DNA of 64,000 nucleotides from Micrasema longulum (GCA_022494885.1 JAGVSM010002381.1:1-64000); one strand, 5' to 3'; positions 1 through 11,787 are shown, counted from the first letter of the stretch. Translations and numbers: made by a program. Notes: a model not told the origin generated them from the letters alone.

Positions 1-299
1 ATAAATGGAGTTTTTTTCTTGAAAAGTAGAGCTATTGAACAGAAATGTAGATTCAGTAAACAGCTGTCAGATGCCATTTTTAGTTTAAAATACATAAAAA
101 ATGACATCCATTCTTTATATCCGTACCCTTTAAATACAAGCAAAATTAAAAATATAAGAAAAAAACAGGGCTTTGACAAAAGATTCAACATTTCGTTGTA
201 TTCATAAATGCAATCTAATCTAATTTTTAAGTAGTTAATAATAAGCTATATTTTTATGTTTTTTTTAAACGATTTTAAAGTATACAAATAATTACACTA

Positions 300-530
300 A
301 CTGTAATCTTCGTCCACCGAGACGCGGACAATATAATACATCATTCTTTAGCGTTACTTCCACCACGCCCCTGCTTGTTCTAGATTATGCTGACGTCATC
401 AACGTCCAATTATTTCCCGCGCTTTTTGACAATGCGCAAATGACTTCAGCCGCAGACAGCGCCGTGTGGCGCGGTGGTCCATTTATAAAACTAGATAAAG
501 ATTAACTGAGGATTATTACAGCAGGGTTCA
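300..530. promoter_or_regulatory. GC-richer island with a CRE palindrome, possible regulatory DNA
   Basis: This stretch is clearly richer in G+C than the AT-rich DNA around it. It holds a perfect cyclic-AMP-response-element palindrome TGACGTCA at 391-398 and a TATAAA at 484-489. No open frame follows that I can tie to a gene. A promoter, an enhancer or the remnant of a mobile element are all possible. The motifs are seen; the role is inference from weak evidence. Confidence 0.22.
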
Positions 531-1141
531 ATTACAGACCGGGTTCGCAATAACAAAGAAACCTCAAAACATTTTTGATGTTTTTAAAAAAAAAACGTTT
601 TATCATTTTGTTGTTAGCATGGAGCATCATAATCACAGGATTCAATTGCCAACCGGTTCGAGGACCCGAATATAATAGGTAGTTAATAAAAACATATTAA
701 ATTGTTCATAAAGTTTTTGAAAAATCTGTGAAAACACACACTTTTGTTCATACATACACATGTTTGTATAAAAATTAAAGTGATTTCGTCGAAAATCTGT
801 AATTTGATGTGTTTAAAAAATATTTTACATGGGTCTTAAATTTTTCACACAGATTCAATTTCACTTTCTAGTCATTTTTTAAAAATAATTAGGAATAACC
901 CGCTAAACTTCTATTTTAAAGGCTTGTCGGCAGGTGGGATAGAGGGGATATGGAAGGAGGTAATTAAAAATACACGGTAAAAATATAAGTTCACCCGGAA
1001 TCGCCGCAAGAAGAAAGCGGTCGCTTTAAGATATAAATATGCCTCCCAATTATTAATGTTTTTGGGAATTTCGAGGTTTTTTTTTAATCAAGAATGCATA
1101 AAAAATTACAAAAAAGAAAATTAGTGTATGTTTATTTGTTC

Positions 1142-1206
1142 GTCCACAACTTAATTTAACAAAAATGATCAAGATACGCTGAGATTGGTGCACCAATGCT
1201 GATACT
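1142..1206 (+). repeat. SINE-A 3' fragment
   Basis: The piece matches the 3' body of the tRNA-derived SINE seen in full at 10852 and 34913: an AACAAAAATGATCAAGATACGC-like stretch followed by GATTGGTGCACCAATGC. The tRNA-like head is missing, so this is a truncated copy. Confidence 0.45.
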
Positions 1207-1249
1207 GATTTATTTATTTTATTTATTTTTGAAATTTACAGAGTGGTAT

Positions 1250-1439
1250 GTAGTGAAAACAACAACACTATCATATTGAAAAAGCAAAGACAAACACAGG
1301 ACAGTCAAAAATACTACATAATAGACTTAAATACTACAACGACTTACCTTACTACTTGAAAACTTTTACTGGAGACAAATTTAAAATCAATCTAAAAAAG
1401 CACACGATGACTGAACTAACGAGACTAGACGAGACATAA
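1250..1439 (+). pseudogene. LINE ORF2 C-terminal fragment
   Basis: One frame reads through a segment containing KILHNRLKYYNDLPYYLK and ends at a TAA at 1437-1439. The pattern of a short hydrophobic run, then Y-N-x-LP and a basic segment is typical of the extreme C-terminus of Jockey/CR1-type LINE proteins, which end in a conserved N-x-LP-like block. No catalytic domain is present. A diverged copy of the same segment follows at 1729. The family assignment is by pattern, not by search. Confidence 0.45.
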
Positions 1440-1728
1440 AATAACTAGACAATATAAAATTTCTAATGTAACCCTAACGGGTTTTTTAAAAATTGTAAAT
1501 AAATAAAGAAAAAATAAACGTGAAACTATTGTAACAACACGGGCCTTTGGCCTTATAGAGTTTCGGATAATTTTTTTTTGTAATATATATGTATTGGTAT
1601 GAATAAATAAATATAAAAAAATAGTTGCTTGACGAAAATTGAGACGGTAATTTTTACACAAAATTGCATTGGAAAACGAGCAAAATGATAAGCAGTATAC
1701 AAAAATTCTGATTTACGTAAATATATAC

Positions 1729-1877
1729 CAAACAACAACACAATCACATTTGAAAAGCAAAATAAATGCAGGACTGGCAAAAATACTATGCAATGGACTT
1801 AAACACTACTATGAGCTACCTGACTAATTGAAAAATTATTTGGAGACAGACTTAAAATTAAGTTAAAAAAAACTGTA
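1729..1877 (+). pseudogene. Second copy of the LINE C-terminal fragment at 1250
   Basis: The DNA aligns by eye along its whole length with 1258-1400, with many substitutions. The peptide KILCNGLKHYYELPD matches KILHNRLKYYNDLPY of the first copy. An in-frame stop follows directly. The two copies lie in the same orientation about 470 bp apart, so they arose either by local duplication or by two insertions. Confidence 0.42.
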
Positions 1878-1889
1878 ATAATCACCTTC

Positions 1890-2165
1890 TGAAAATAGTG
1901 TCGATCACAAAAACAGCATTACTTCATTTGCAGAGAACACCCAAAGCACTAGAAAAATCTTACAGTACTTTAAAAATCATTAAAACCGGTCAAATATATA
2001 ACAAGATTCCTGTTTGTAATATAAAAAAACTAATGTATTCATTGTTAATCATTTGTCAAAGTCAAAAACACTCCCACTGTTGTATAGAGTTGATAATTCA
2101 CTCTTTTCGCAATGGTGCTATTATCTCAGTTTTACTTTTCTATGGCTGGCTGCTTTCTGCATAAC
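1890..2165 (+). repeat. Unclassified dispersed repeat (52.4- and 53.1-kb family)
   Basis: The segment is shared with 52385-52645 and 53120-53210. The hallmark is TTTTCTATGGCTGGCTGC followed by TTTCTGCATAAC. The small open frame here (88 codons) runs across the repeat and has no recognisable domain, so I do not call it a gene. Confidence 0.42.
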
Positions 2166-2274
2166 CACGTTCAATTGTAAAACGCTTTTGAGATATTGAA
2201 TTGCAAAATTAGACACACGTAGTGTTAATTTATTACATTTAAGAAAGATATGTACGAGAAACTGAACAAAACAA

Positions 2275-2750
2275 TAACATACACTACAATAGACACGAAG
2301 AACTTTTTACAGAAGCGAATATAGAAGTCTAGGCTTCCTCAGGGCTTATGACATGTCATTGGCGAGCAACAGCTCCCTAGGGGTTAAATCCAGACCTTGT
2401 CTACAAAAATTCGAATACACTCAAAACATTGTTGATGAATCCACCCGGTCTAAGAAGAAGTATGAAAATTTAAAAATATTTTCAGGCGTTGTCTAGTATG
2501 TACGTGAAATTATTCAATCAGATGAATCTCACCCGCAGCCATAAAGGTTTCAGCTCTTTAACTTCAAAAACGTTAATAGATGGAAGAGTCGAAGGAGTAT
2601 AGATGTTTAAATATAGGCAGAATGTTAAATGTTTCACAGAGTGTAAAGTGGCCACTCAAACCAGCCAATGACAGGTCATAAGCCTTGTGGATAACTCGAC
2701 CTTCAGTAAAATGTTCTTCATGTCTGTTGTAATATGTTAATATTTACAGC
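2275..2750. mobile_element. MITE-1 copy with inverted arms
   Basis: The left arm (2275-2360) contains GAAGAACTTTTTACAGAAG and AGAAGTCTAGGC. The right arm (2640-2749) carries the reverse complement of the same blocks, ending ATGTTCTTCATGTCTGTTG. Between the arms is the family's interior, with a GAATCTCACCCGCA motif at about 2525. Other copies lie at 6885, 23011, 36345, 43020, 59589 and 60108. It encodes nothing; the inverted ends make it a MITE-like nonautonomous DNA element, superfamily unknown. Confidence 0.6.
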
Positions 2751-2819
2751 TCCTTAAGGGGTTGAATCCAGTCCTTGTTTACGAAAATTGAATAAACTCA
2801 AAACATTGTTGATAACCAA

Positions 2820-2890
2820 AATAACTTATATCTAGCAAAGACAAAAGAGGGCAGTAAAATAATGGTATAAAATATATTTCAAAATACTAT
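2820..2890. repeat. Fragment of the 53.6-kb repeat
   Basis: The string AGCAAAGACAAAAGAGGGCA followed by AATAATGGTATA matches 53680-53720 and the two halves at 33160-33290 and 33680-33720. It is short and diverged. Confidence 0.35.
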
Positions 2891-2939
2891 CGATACATGA
2901 GGGTACTACTTAGCAAAATCCAAAATTAAACAAAAAGTG

Positions 2940-3390
2940 AGATATTAATATAAACTCATTCAGAATACAATTTTTTACGATAATTTTAACATTTTCAGTT
3001 AAAAATACGGCTTAATTTGTAAGACTTGACTTTAAAATTATCGGCTTTGTTACAAACATGGCAACCTTTACTTGTGTATTGCAAAGTTGGTAATGTATAA
3101 AATAATTTTTATTATTTCTCTACTGTTTCTTGACATAATCATGCTTATGTCAACTTTGCTTACGTATAAAACATTTACTGATTTTAATAAAAAAATCAGT
3201 TTAAAAAAAAGTTAAAGTTAAGTATTGTATTAGTTTTTTGTGATTTGCTCAAAATAAAGAAAGATGGATTTGGCCGGGTTTGCAAGTAGTACCCTCGCAT
3301 TAGATTTCGAGCTGACCCATACTAATCCATCTTCATATCACGCTGTGTTAATTGCGAAGAGATTCCGCGCATAGAATTATTTTCAATCTA
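2940..3390. repeat. Repeat R1, uninterrupted copy
   Basis: The segment aligns with 20865-20970 plus 21828-22135, which is the same repeat split by a LINE. Landmarks are AAAATACGGCTTAATTTGTA, ACAAACATGGCAACC and CGACATAATCAT-like blocks. Its right part (TTTCGAGCTGACCCATACTA, then AATCCATCTTCAT) recurs at 34070-34145. The repeat is noncoding and its class is unknown. Its value is that it shows the empty site for the LINE at 20971. Confidence 0.5.
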
Positions 3391-4090
3391 AAAATAAAAT
3401 AAATGTTGTAAGTCGCTAATTTAGTGTTTTTACAAGTTCAATATTTTCACAGTGTTTATTCAGGTTGAAATCATTTAATTAATAATATATATACTAATTT
3501 AAATTCAATTTAGTTTCAAAAAAAATGTTTATATACCTACAAAAAAACTACTGCGGAATGTTTGAATTTTGAGATGAATTTTTATTACCTCGATAAATAG
3601 TTCTGACGTGGATTGATTATTAATTGTTCAGGTGAAAGTACTTGTAAACGGAATCCTTAGCCAATAAATCAAAGTATACAATCAATCGATTTCTTTTAAC
3701 ATTCCCTGGTAAAAAAACGATCATAATTGAAACACATTCTCTAGAGTTTTGCATGACCCGTATTGTGCAACTTTGTTGCATATTTCTCGAATACACGTAT
3801 ATCGCATTACCACTGCATGAATTTAATTAGAATTATTAGTCAATTTGATTTTCCATCATTGTTGTTATGTTGCAGAGTCACGACCTAAAACAAGCGTAGA
3901 ATAATATCAATTAATGAGAAATTTCATAAAAAACAACCTCGTTTTTACTGAGGATATTCATTATTATTTACATAAATTTACATAACTCATATTGAATCAA
4001 ATAAAATTATTTGTGTAATTATTATTGATACCTGTATCGCCATTTTCGAAATATAACACTACAAGGGCGCTTTACAAAGTGATTATATGA
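3391..4090. other. No gene seen
   Basis: AT-rich DNA with no coding signal, structured repeat or RNA gene that I can recognise. Confidence 0.5.
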
Positions 4091-4094
4091 ATAT

Positions 4095-5155
4095 TGATTT
4101 TGATGTATATTGATAACCTTAGACATTCAAATGTATCAGGGAGGTATTTTGTATATGCAGATGATACTCTATTAGTCTATTGATATATAGTGGTGATAAT
4201 GAAACCCAACTGCAAAACAACATCAATGAGGATCTGAAAAAAATTATGTACTGGTTAGATAATAACTCATTAACAATAAATACAAATAAGACTAAATATA
4301 TAATAATAAAACAAAAAAACAAGCGCTCCATAAAACTTAACCTAATAATTAAAGATGAGCAAATTAAACAAACAGATAATGTAAAGTACTTGGATTTGGA
4401 AGTGGATGAAAAATTAGCATGGACAAAACATATCAAAGCAGTTATAAAAAAACTAGGTCCAATTATTGGAATAATGAGAAGAACCGATGTCTTTGACAAA
4501 AGTACAAAATTAATGATATACAATGCTTTTATTCTTCCACACTTTGTATATAGATTAATCATATGGTCGCAATGTGGTAAACATATGCAAGAATCAATAC
4601 AAAGAACAACGAATAAAGCACTTAAAGTAACATTTAATTTTAATAAATATACTAGAACCACAGATTTATACAGAATAACAAAAATGCTCAATGTAGAGGA
4701 ATTGACCTACACAAAAAAAATGAAAAAAAAAAGTTAGGGTGAAAAAGAATAAAATAAAGACAAATATCAAATTTAATTTTAACTACAACATACGTAAAAT
4801 AAATACAAGAGCATCAAATAATTTAACTTGCAAAACACCTAGGACTAACAGAAAAAGAAACAGTTTTTTGTATACTGCAATAAATTTTTACAACTCATTT
4901 TTTTTATAAAAAAAATATACATAACATGTACGGACTTAAAAAACACCTAAATAAAACAGTTCTTACAGCCCGTATGACGAGTGATATGTGATGTTATTTT
5001 ATCGAATTTTTATTTAAACTATTGTGTTATTATATATAATATCCCCTCATACCAGCACTTTTGCTAATTGGGAATATTTCGAACAAATAAAATATGTAAT
5101 ATAATGTAATATGTAAAGTTGTAACCTTGTATTTTGTCATAAATAAATTTAAAAA
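4095..5155 (+). pseudogene. Truncated LINE: reverse transcriptase, C-terminus and 3' UTR
   Basis: The reverse-transcriptase active-site motif FVYADD is readable at 4148-4165. It is followed by a stop and a small frameshift, then a 185-codon frame (4180-4737). That frame has the usual post-palm pattern: a WLDNNSLTINTNKTK thumb segment, then KYL...KLAWTKHI, then the Y-N-x(4)-PH-x(2)-YR block. This order is known from CR1/Jockey-type LINEs. The 3' UTR (about 4750-5155) ends in an A-rich tail, and its last 130 bp recur at 58812. The N-terminal endonuclease is absent, so the copy is 5'-truncated and dead. Clade assignment is approximate. Confidence 0.72.
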
Positions 5156-5242
5156 AAAAATATTACTTAAAATCAGTAAAACGGTTTATTTTGTCAACAC
5201 GTGCTAAATATTTATTTAAATAATTGAGAGAACCGGTATGTT

Positions 5243-5422
5243 TTAGTCGTCTTCAAAATTTTTCGTTGCGCCAGAGCGTTCTTTATCTTCAACATACAAA
5301 TCATTATTTTTAAAGTGTCGAAACCAATCTCTGTGTGTTGTTTCCGATAGAACATGGACGCCGTAAGTCTCCACTATAATTATATGCGCTTCAGCTGAAG
5401 GTTTTGTATAAAAAAGTAATGC
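5243..5422 (-). pseudogene. mariner transposase fragment (N-terminal HTH)
   Basis: The reverse-strand frame reads KPSAEAHIIIVETYG, then SETTHRDWFRHFKNND and VEDKERSGA. These blocks match the N-terminal helix-turn-helix domain of mariner transposases, where the protein binds the terminal inverted repeats. The frame ends at a stop at 5243-5245, before any catalytic D,D34D residues, so this is roughly 60 of about 340 residues. No inverted repeats are visible beside it. The copy cannot be active. Confidence 0.7.
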
Positions 5423-5559
5423 AGTAAAATTTCCCGGAAATACTCTTTTTTTGGCAGGAAATTTGACACGTTCAACGCTATGAAAAAATATTGTGTGTAC
5501 ATTTCGGCGGAATAACATATACTCTCATTTCAAGCGGAGCTTCACGATGAATTTGGCTG

Positions 5560-6249
5560 TTGTATTGCCCATCTTTATACATATAATTCCTCGGTACGTG
5601 TGATGTCACCGTACTCCTAAACGGCTTAACCGATGTACGTGCGGTTTTCAGAGAAACATAGATCTTTGCGTTGTGCGTGTTCGCAGATATTAAAACTTTT
5701 AATCGAATGTGTAAAAAAGAAGTTAGGAGCATAAATGTTGTATTCATCGATATACCAGCGTTGCATTCGAAGAGAATGCATTTGCAAAAAAATGGAAAGA
5801 TGTTGTTTTTTGTGTATAAAAAAGCTTGTTTTTGAATGTTTACAAACAGAATTTGTTGTTTGTGGATTTCAATCAGATTATTTCCTTATGTTCCTTAAAA
5901 TGTCTACCCATTTGTTTCTTTTTATTGGATTTTGGTAACACTAAAATAATATTAAATTCAATATATGTATTTAAAAAAATCGTATTCATACATAAGTACA
6001 CCCCTTTTTTGGTGAGATGACCGGAGTTTGACGTTTGCAAAAATAATGCCATATTTGAAAAAAAATATTTTATGTTTTTGAATTTAACCATAAACTAGTA
6101 CCTACTTAAATTCAATATTTTTTTCAATATCAACATTTTTTAGTTTTGGAATTTAATCACAAACAAGTACCTAGATAAAAAGTATTTTTCCAAGATGATA
6201 GCAGGCAAGCCAACGTTCGGGCAGACCAACGTCTGCCGGGTCCGCTAGT
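5560..6249 (+). mobile_element. Nonautonomous Helitron-like element
   Basis: The right end shows the features expected of a Helitron terminus: a 7-bp stem (GGCAGAC 6220-6226, loop CAAC, GTCTGCC 6231-6237), seven bases, then CTAG at 6245-6248 followed by T. The left part contains CTCCTAAACGGCTTAACCGA, similar to the 5' region of lepidopteran Helitrons as I recall them. A diverged copy lacking the 3' hairpin is at 24455-24860. There is no Rep/helicase gene. The exact 5' end is uncertain by some tens of bases. Confidence 0.58.
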
Positions 6250-6309
6250 AAATAATAAATATAGCTGATGGTTATCCAAATAAACAATAAAAAACAAAAC
6301 TGAAACTGA

Positions 6310-6402
6310 GGCGTGTGTGCTGGCTGGCGATAGGGTATCTTGGAGGCAACTGATGATGTCCACATGCTCCACTTAGGAGCGGATGTGGAAAAAAAGAAGA
6401 AG
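6310..6402 (+). pseudogene. LINE 3' tail fragment (30.3-kb family)
   Basis: The segment GATGTCCACATGCTC followed by GAGCGGATGTGG and a GAA-rich tail matches the reverse strand at 30285-30330. The peptide DWLAIGYL is similar to YWLAIWFP there. It is the last piece of a 5'-truncated LINE. Confidence 0.42.
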
Positions 6403-6884
6403 AAATATGTAGGAATCATTTACATTTCTTTTTTACATGAATGATTGAATGTTTATCGCGATATGCTATTTTTTAAATCTTTTTTAATAGTTGTTCGCAG
6501 CGCAATATTTGCTATATCTTAGATGTACCTAGTAAAGAAATAACGAGTCTATTGTTTAATACTTTAGTGCTACAATAACTGCTTTAAATTTTACCCGCAA
6601 TACAAATATTTTGTTCTCAATTCGAAATCGAACCAGGAACCTCCTTGAGTAGGCAATATGATACGTACCTCGAGATGGCGCCGAGTAAACCCATTTATTT
6701 AACTTGAATTCATGTTGTTGTAATGAATATGTAATCAGGTTTATAATGAAAACACGTAAATCCACTGAAACAAAGAAATAAATAAAACATGTAAACGTAT
6801 CACGTTTTGTATGAAAACCAAATATAAGGTATACTGCAAGACTGAAACAGGCATAAAAAATGTTATTAAATAATCTAATTACAT
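6403..6884. other. No gene seen
   Basis: There is a 151-codon reverse-strand frame (6556-7011), but it runs into MITE-1 sequence at 6885-7011 and has no recognisable domain. I treat it as chance. Confidence 0.45.
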
Positions 6885-7025
6885 TTGTTGCAACACAGAG
6901 GGAAAACATTTTTGAGAAGGGAATATAGAAATCTAGGCATTTACAGGGCTTTTGACATGTCATTGGCTGTGTAACATTTACTATTCTGCCTATGTATGTA
7001 TGAACATCCACAATTCCTCAACTCC
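6885..7025. mobile_element. MITE-1 partial copy
   Basis: Contains ACACAGAGGGAAAACATTTT, AATATAGAAATCTAGGCAT, GACATGTCATTGGCTG and GTGTAACATTTACTATTCTG in family order. Only one arm is present. Confidence 0.55.
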
Positions 7026-10000
7026 GAGTATGGAGAGTTCAACTTCCATACATATTTCTGAACACTATTTTATATCAACTGTTCAAACAAATTTTTGATT
7101 AGTTTGTACTAAAAACCACCAAGCAGCAAATATTGTTTGAAAACAGAAAATGTCACACTAACATATTATTTAATATTTTAATATATATACATTCAATATT
7201 TACGAAATTTTAAATTTCTGTACTGTGTATTAAAAGTATAAATGTATGTGATTCCATTTCATTAAAAGACTTAAAAACAATAGTAAAACCGTGGTATTCA
7301 GTTCAAATAATCTCCTGAAGAATTGAGGTTATTAACTCTTAAAAGACTGTGGTAAATAATCCCTTTGCGCGCGGTGATGTAACATCGTGTAACTACTAGT
7401 AAAAGACGGAATATTCTAAAGTTCAGACATTTGGAAAAAAATCATGAAGATATACTGTTTTTTACCTTTTCCTTAATTCATGTAAATAAACATATAATTA
7501 CGCCCTGTTACAGCAAGATAAATTAGAAATCATGTTGCGTCACATCATATTCATCAACCAACTGAATCTATTTTACACAACGCCCACCACAAAACAGCGT
7601 CTCTGTCTTCCTTGTTATGAGTTCTATCTTCGTACTCTCTCTCTTATACAGACGTGTTGCTGAATTAGCGAACATTCATTCTTCGCGTAGCAAGGAAAGA
7701 TATTATTTGTATTAACATCCAGCATAGTTATACAAATTTTACTTTCTTAATCCGGTGTGAAAAGGTTCATTTAAAGATTACAAAAATACGAGTTCATCAT
7801 TTTTAAAAAAAAGAGAGATATATTAAGTCTTCTATCCTTTGTCGACTAGTGTGACATCACAGCCACACAAGAGTTAAAACAAGGTTTTAAATTGAAACCT
7901 TTCTGAGATGGCTCACAGTTTTTGTACATTCTTCATGAATCTGCTTTTTAATATAAATATCTGCTTATTCTTGGGCCAGTCGGTTTAATTAAAATATGAA
8001 ACTTAGTTTTAGTTAAACAAATATACTTTCTTTCTAAAAATGGTTAAAACGCTTAGTATGGATCCCGTGTAGGTATGTGTGGAAGTTGCAAGATTCCTTT
8101 TAGTTTTTGTATTATAAAGGCACTAAGTTTGGGTGCAGACGGTGAAAAAAACTTCAAAAGGTCCGCTCTAAGCATACTTCTGGTATTATGCAAATTAAAA
8201 GCGTTACGGTCAAAGCGGGAATCACGAAAGTTTCACTTCCTACCATAAAAAAATTACAACCGAAAAAAATCATTACAGGTTTTAAATTTTTTTAAATTTT
8301 TTTTTTTATTATATTGAAAACATATTATACATAATTATATACAATATTCCCAAGGAGTTTTTTTAAAAAAAAAACTCATTTAGGGACATACAGATAACAA
8401 TTTTTTTAAAGACGTTTTTAAATTTTAAACTATTATATTATTTACAAAAGCAGAAAAATTAAAACTATGATATACTACAAATTAAAAAGGGTATGAAAAA
8501 TACTTGAAAATAACAAAATAAACAGAATACTAGGCATGGAAATAAATTCAAAATAATGTTTACATTATGCAATCTGGGAAAGAAAATTGAAAAAGTTTAA
8601 AAATTACATGTATGTATATATACATACTGAACTAGTACAAAATAAAATCATTTTTTTTAATTAACAAAATATGCGCACACCCAATACAGGTTATTTTTTT
8701 TTTATCAAAAACGTATTGAAATTATGTATACAAGCCAAAAAAAGTATATAAAAAGAAAAAAACACAAATAACATTTAAATAGTATTAAAAATTACATATA
8801 CAAGCAAAAACGGTAAAATATCAAAAGGTATATGTTCAAGATGCGCATTCTCTATAAACTAACATTATTTATTCAAAGTACTTTTGGAAAAAATAATTCT
8901 TCAATTCGCACGTCCTGTTTCTATATTTAGCTTGATTAAAATGACAGCTGCCAAACTAATGTCACCAGGGATAGGAAATTATTGATCACTGATCATGTAC
9001 CGATCAAATCAATTTTATCAGTTTTTTCGTGCAAACATGAAACTTTGTTTCCGAAAATTGATATAAAAACGCAAAAACAAGCCATAGTGTGTTTATGGCA
9101 ATTATTTACTAAAAAATAAGCCATAAAATCCCTTTTTTCATGAACAGCTACAAATGAATTATTTTTTATTCGATCGATTTACATTGATTAATTTGTCCCA
9201 TCTCTAACATTTTTGCAAAAACCTTGTAGGAACGTCGTTAATAATAAGGTTTATTTAAGTTTTAAAGCGGATTTTATATAATTATGTTGATTTATATGTC
9301 AAGAATTGTATTAAAAAAATAAATTAACAAGCGAGATACGAATGATTTTTCGTGAGTCAATATAAATCACTTCTTAGACGTCACTACAAAGTTATGTCGT
9401 CAATTTTGCTGACAACTGTCTTTCTAATCAAGCTATATTTTAAGAACTAAAGTTTGTAAATTTGAACAATTCAAATCGTCCTACACTAGTTATAAATCAA
9501 TTATAGCAACGGCGTAGACACGAGACAGGTTTTAGATTAGAAAGGTGTACATAACGAAAACTGCGACATGATATAAATCTAAATTTAATAAAGTTACATA
9601 CTCACACACATTACGGCAACCCTGATGATAAACGCGGTGATGCGATACAAAACGCTGTCGAAGAATGCGAACAGCACACGGGACATAAATCCAAAGAAGT
9701 TTCTTATGCATATGGATGAGGTCGTGATAATAAAAGATATTTACAATACGCGGATCTAAAATTCGACAAAATCATTAAATTTTGATGATTGATAATTCTT
9801 AATAAAACTGCATTTTAAATTATAAAAGATAGAGGATTTTTAGATTTTACAGCTTTCGATTAATTTTTTTTACTAAGTGGTCAGTTTTTTTTCACAATGC
9901 CAGACTTATGGGAGGCTAAATAAAATATTATGATATAAATAAAATAAAATATTATGTCATGAGTTATGAGAATGCGATTGAGTAAAGAGATTTTGTTATA

Positions 10001-10480
10001 TTATTTATTTATACATTTATTGCACATACATAATATACGATAAATATAAGGGAATCTATACAAAACTAGTGAATTTGACAATGAATAAGGAGTGTCTTCT
10101 GATTAGGATATTCTCTATTTAACATGGCTCAGCCTGTTCTAAAGTGAAGATCAGAGAGATTGTTAGACATTATTTTGTATTATTATAAAAAATTATAAAA
10201 TGTTTAATTTTTCTTAAAATTAATAAATGGTACGTGCATGGAAAATAATAAAATAACAAACGAAAAATCTTTTAAAATATGAGATGTTTATTTAAACAAA
10301 ATTGATTTAACCTCATGTTTCTTTTTTTATTATTTGTAATAAATCCTGTTTTCATTTTTAAGTAGGTACGAGTATTGTTTGATAATCACGATTTGAATAT
10401 TGTTCTTTGATATACTCGTATGTGATGAAAAAACCCTAAAAATATAAGTCTGAATACATATAAATTGGATAAAAAAAAAT
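7026..10480. other. 3.4 kb without a recognisable gene
   Basis: AT-rich. It has long A and T runs (about 8280-8420), including a palindromic GAGTTTTTTT-AAAAAAAAACTC tract at about 8356-8380, and a poly-T start at about 8300 that could be the 3' end of a reverse-oriented retroelement. I see no coding frame with a believable domain, no tRNA and no terminal repeats. Confidence 0.5.
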
Positions 10481-10489
10481 ATTGGCGCG

Positions 10490-10614
10490 TATAATTTTCG
10501 TCGGCGTCCAGGCGGATAAAAAACACAGTTGTGTGTGAGAAATATAACAAGAAACCAGCTCCTTGGCTATTCTCAGGTAAAATGCCTGAAAAAGGAAATC
10601 GGGTGGGGATAATT
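10490..10614 (+). repeat. Repeat preceding a SINE (GTCCAGGCGG family)
   Basis: Contains GTCCAGGCGGATAAAAAACA, ACAGTTGTGTGTG and TGGCTATTCTCAGGTAAAAT. Parts recur at 18985-19085 (again directly before a tRNA-like SINE head), at 41262-41300 and, reversed, at 22880-22950. The repeated association with a SINE head suggests one composite element. Confidence 0.4.
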
Positions 10615-10847
10615 GACCTCGTAGTGCAGTAGATGGCGCATTAGCCTTCCATTCTCGAAGTCCCGCGTTCGATTCCTTAATTATTCGACTTGAAATATTC
10701 ATTTTAATGATGGTTTAAAACTATAATATTTTATTGTCTCTGGAGTGGTACCTGAAGCGAAAGACTGATCACGTAACCATTTATCCAACAAAAGTGATCT
10801 AGATACACTGCGATAAAAACGCCAATGCAGTGCCCTATGCACCACTT
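10615..10847 (+). mobile_element. SINE-A copy 1 (tRNA-derived)
   Basis: The tRNA-like head starts GACCTCGTAGTGCAGTAGAT, an A-box-like sequence. A B-box-like GCGTTCGATTCC follows about 40 bases later. The body carries GGTACCTGAAGCGAAAGACT and ends GCCAATGCAGTGCCCTATGC. It sits head-to-tail with the next copy at 10851. Internal pol III promoter boxes are the known hallmark of such SINEs; the B box is seen, function is inferred. Confidence 0.65.
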
Positions 10848-10850
10848 GTT

Positions 10851-11080
10851 GGCCTCATGGTGCAGTAGTCAGCGCGTTTGCCTAGCATACAAGAGGTCTT
10901 GGGTGTGATTCCCGGCATGATTGATATGAAATATTTATTTAAAAAGGATGTTATTAGCCTAAGACTGATCATCTTATCTTCATGTAACAAAAATGACCAG
11001 GATACGCTGTGATTGGTGTACCAATGCAGTACCTTATGCAGCATTATATAGAAAAATGATAATCCTGATGATAATGAAAT
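10851..11080 (+). mobile_element. SINE-A copy 2 (tRNA-derived)
   Basis: The head is GGCCTCATGGTGCAGTAGTC, the B-box-like segment is GGGTGTGATTCCC, and the body ends GTACCAATGCAGTACCTTATG. The 3' tail has GATAATCCTGATGATAATGA, a degenerate GAT-repeat tail. The gap to copy 1 is only a few bases, so this is a tandem pair. Confidence 0.68.
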
Positions 11081-11787
11081 TATTGGCATTTTGGGGAACA
11101 TTTTCATAATTTTTCTCGTTCATAAAAAAATAAAACAATATCCATTTTTTAAATGATCGAATTCTGGTTGGTTGCAGAGACTCGTGTAGACCGGCCATTA
11201 GGGAATTTGCAACTAGGTCGCATCTGCATAGTGTTAACTGTTCCCCGCTCTCCAAATAAAAATTAGTTTTAATTTAGACTCGTGCATACAACGAAGGACT
11301 TTGTTCCGAGTATTTACATATCTTGCAACCGAATAGCCTATTTCACACGCACCGTCCATCCGCAAGACGACACGGTACAATTAGGGCGGATTGACGTTAA
11401 CTACATAATTATGAATTAAAAACAAAATATCATAATCATGCCCATTTTCACACCCAGTGGTGCATAGGGCACTAAGGTAGCATATCAAGTTCTCCAAAAC
11501 AAAAGCCATTTTCAGGAGAGGTGAACAAGTTTGGATTTTGTCTACGGGATGAGACCATTGCAAGAGACTGCTGCGAGACAAAGCATAGATTTATATAGAG
11601 CACTATTGAGCAGATTGTCCAAATGTTTATTGGAATTTATGTTTATGTAATAATTTTTATTTCTAGTATTCTTTAATAAGATGCATGCTTCCACTTTCTA
11701 TTTTGTTGTATCCGCATAAAGTAAGAGATACGTTATTATTTTATTTGTTTTGTAAGATTTGTCTTTATATGAATAATTAAATCAAGG
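11081..11787. other. No gene seen; a SINE-A scrap at about 11445-11480
   Basis: The reverse-oriented GTGCATAGGGCACTAAGGTA at about 11460 matches the SINE-A 3' end. Otherwise I see nothing. Confidence 0.4.

Noticed and set aside
4119..4691. 190-codon reverse frame
   Set aside because: Antisense to the LINE reverse transcriptase, whose forward frame shows YADD and family blocks.
6556..7011. 151-codon reverse frame
   Set aside because: Partly made of MITE-1 sequence and has no recognisable domain.
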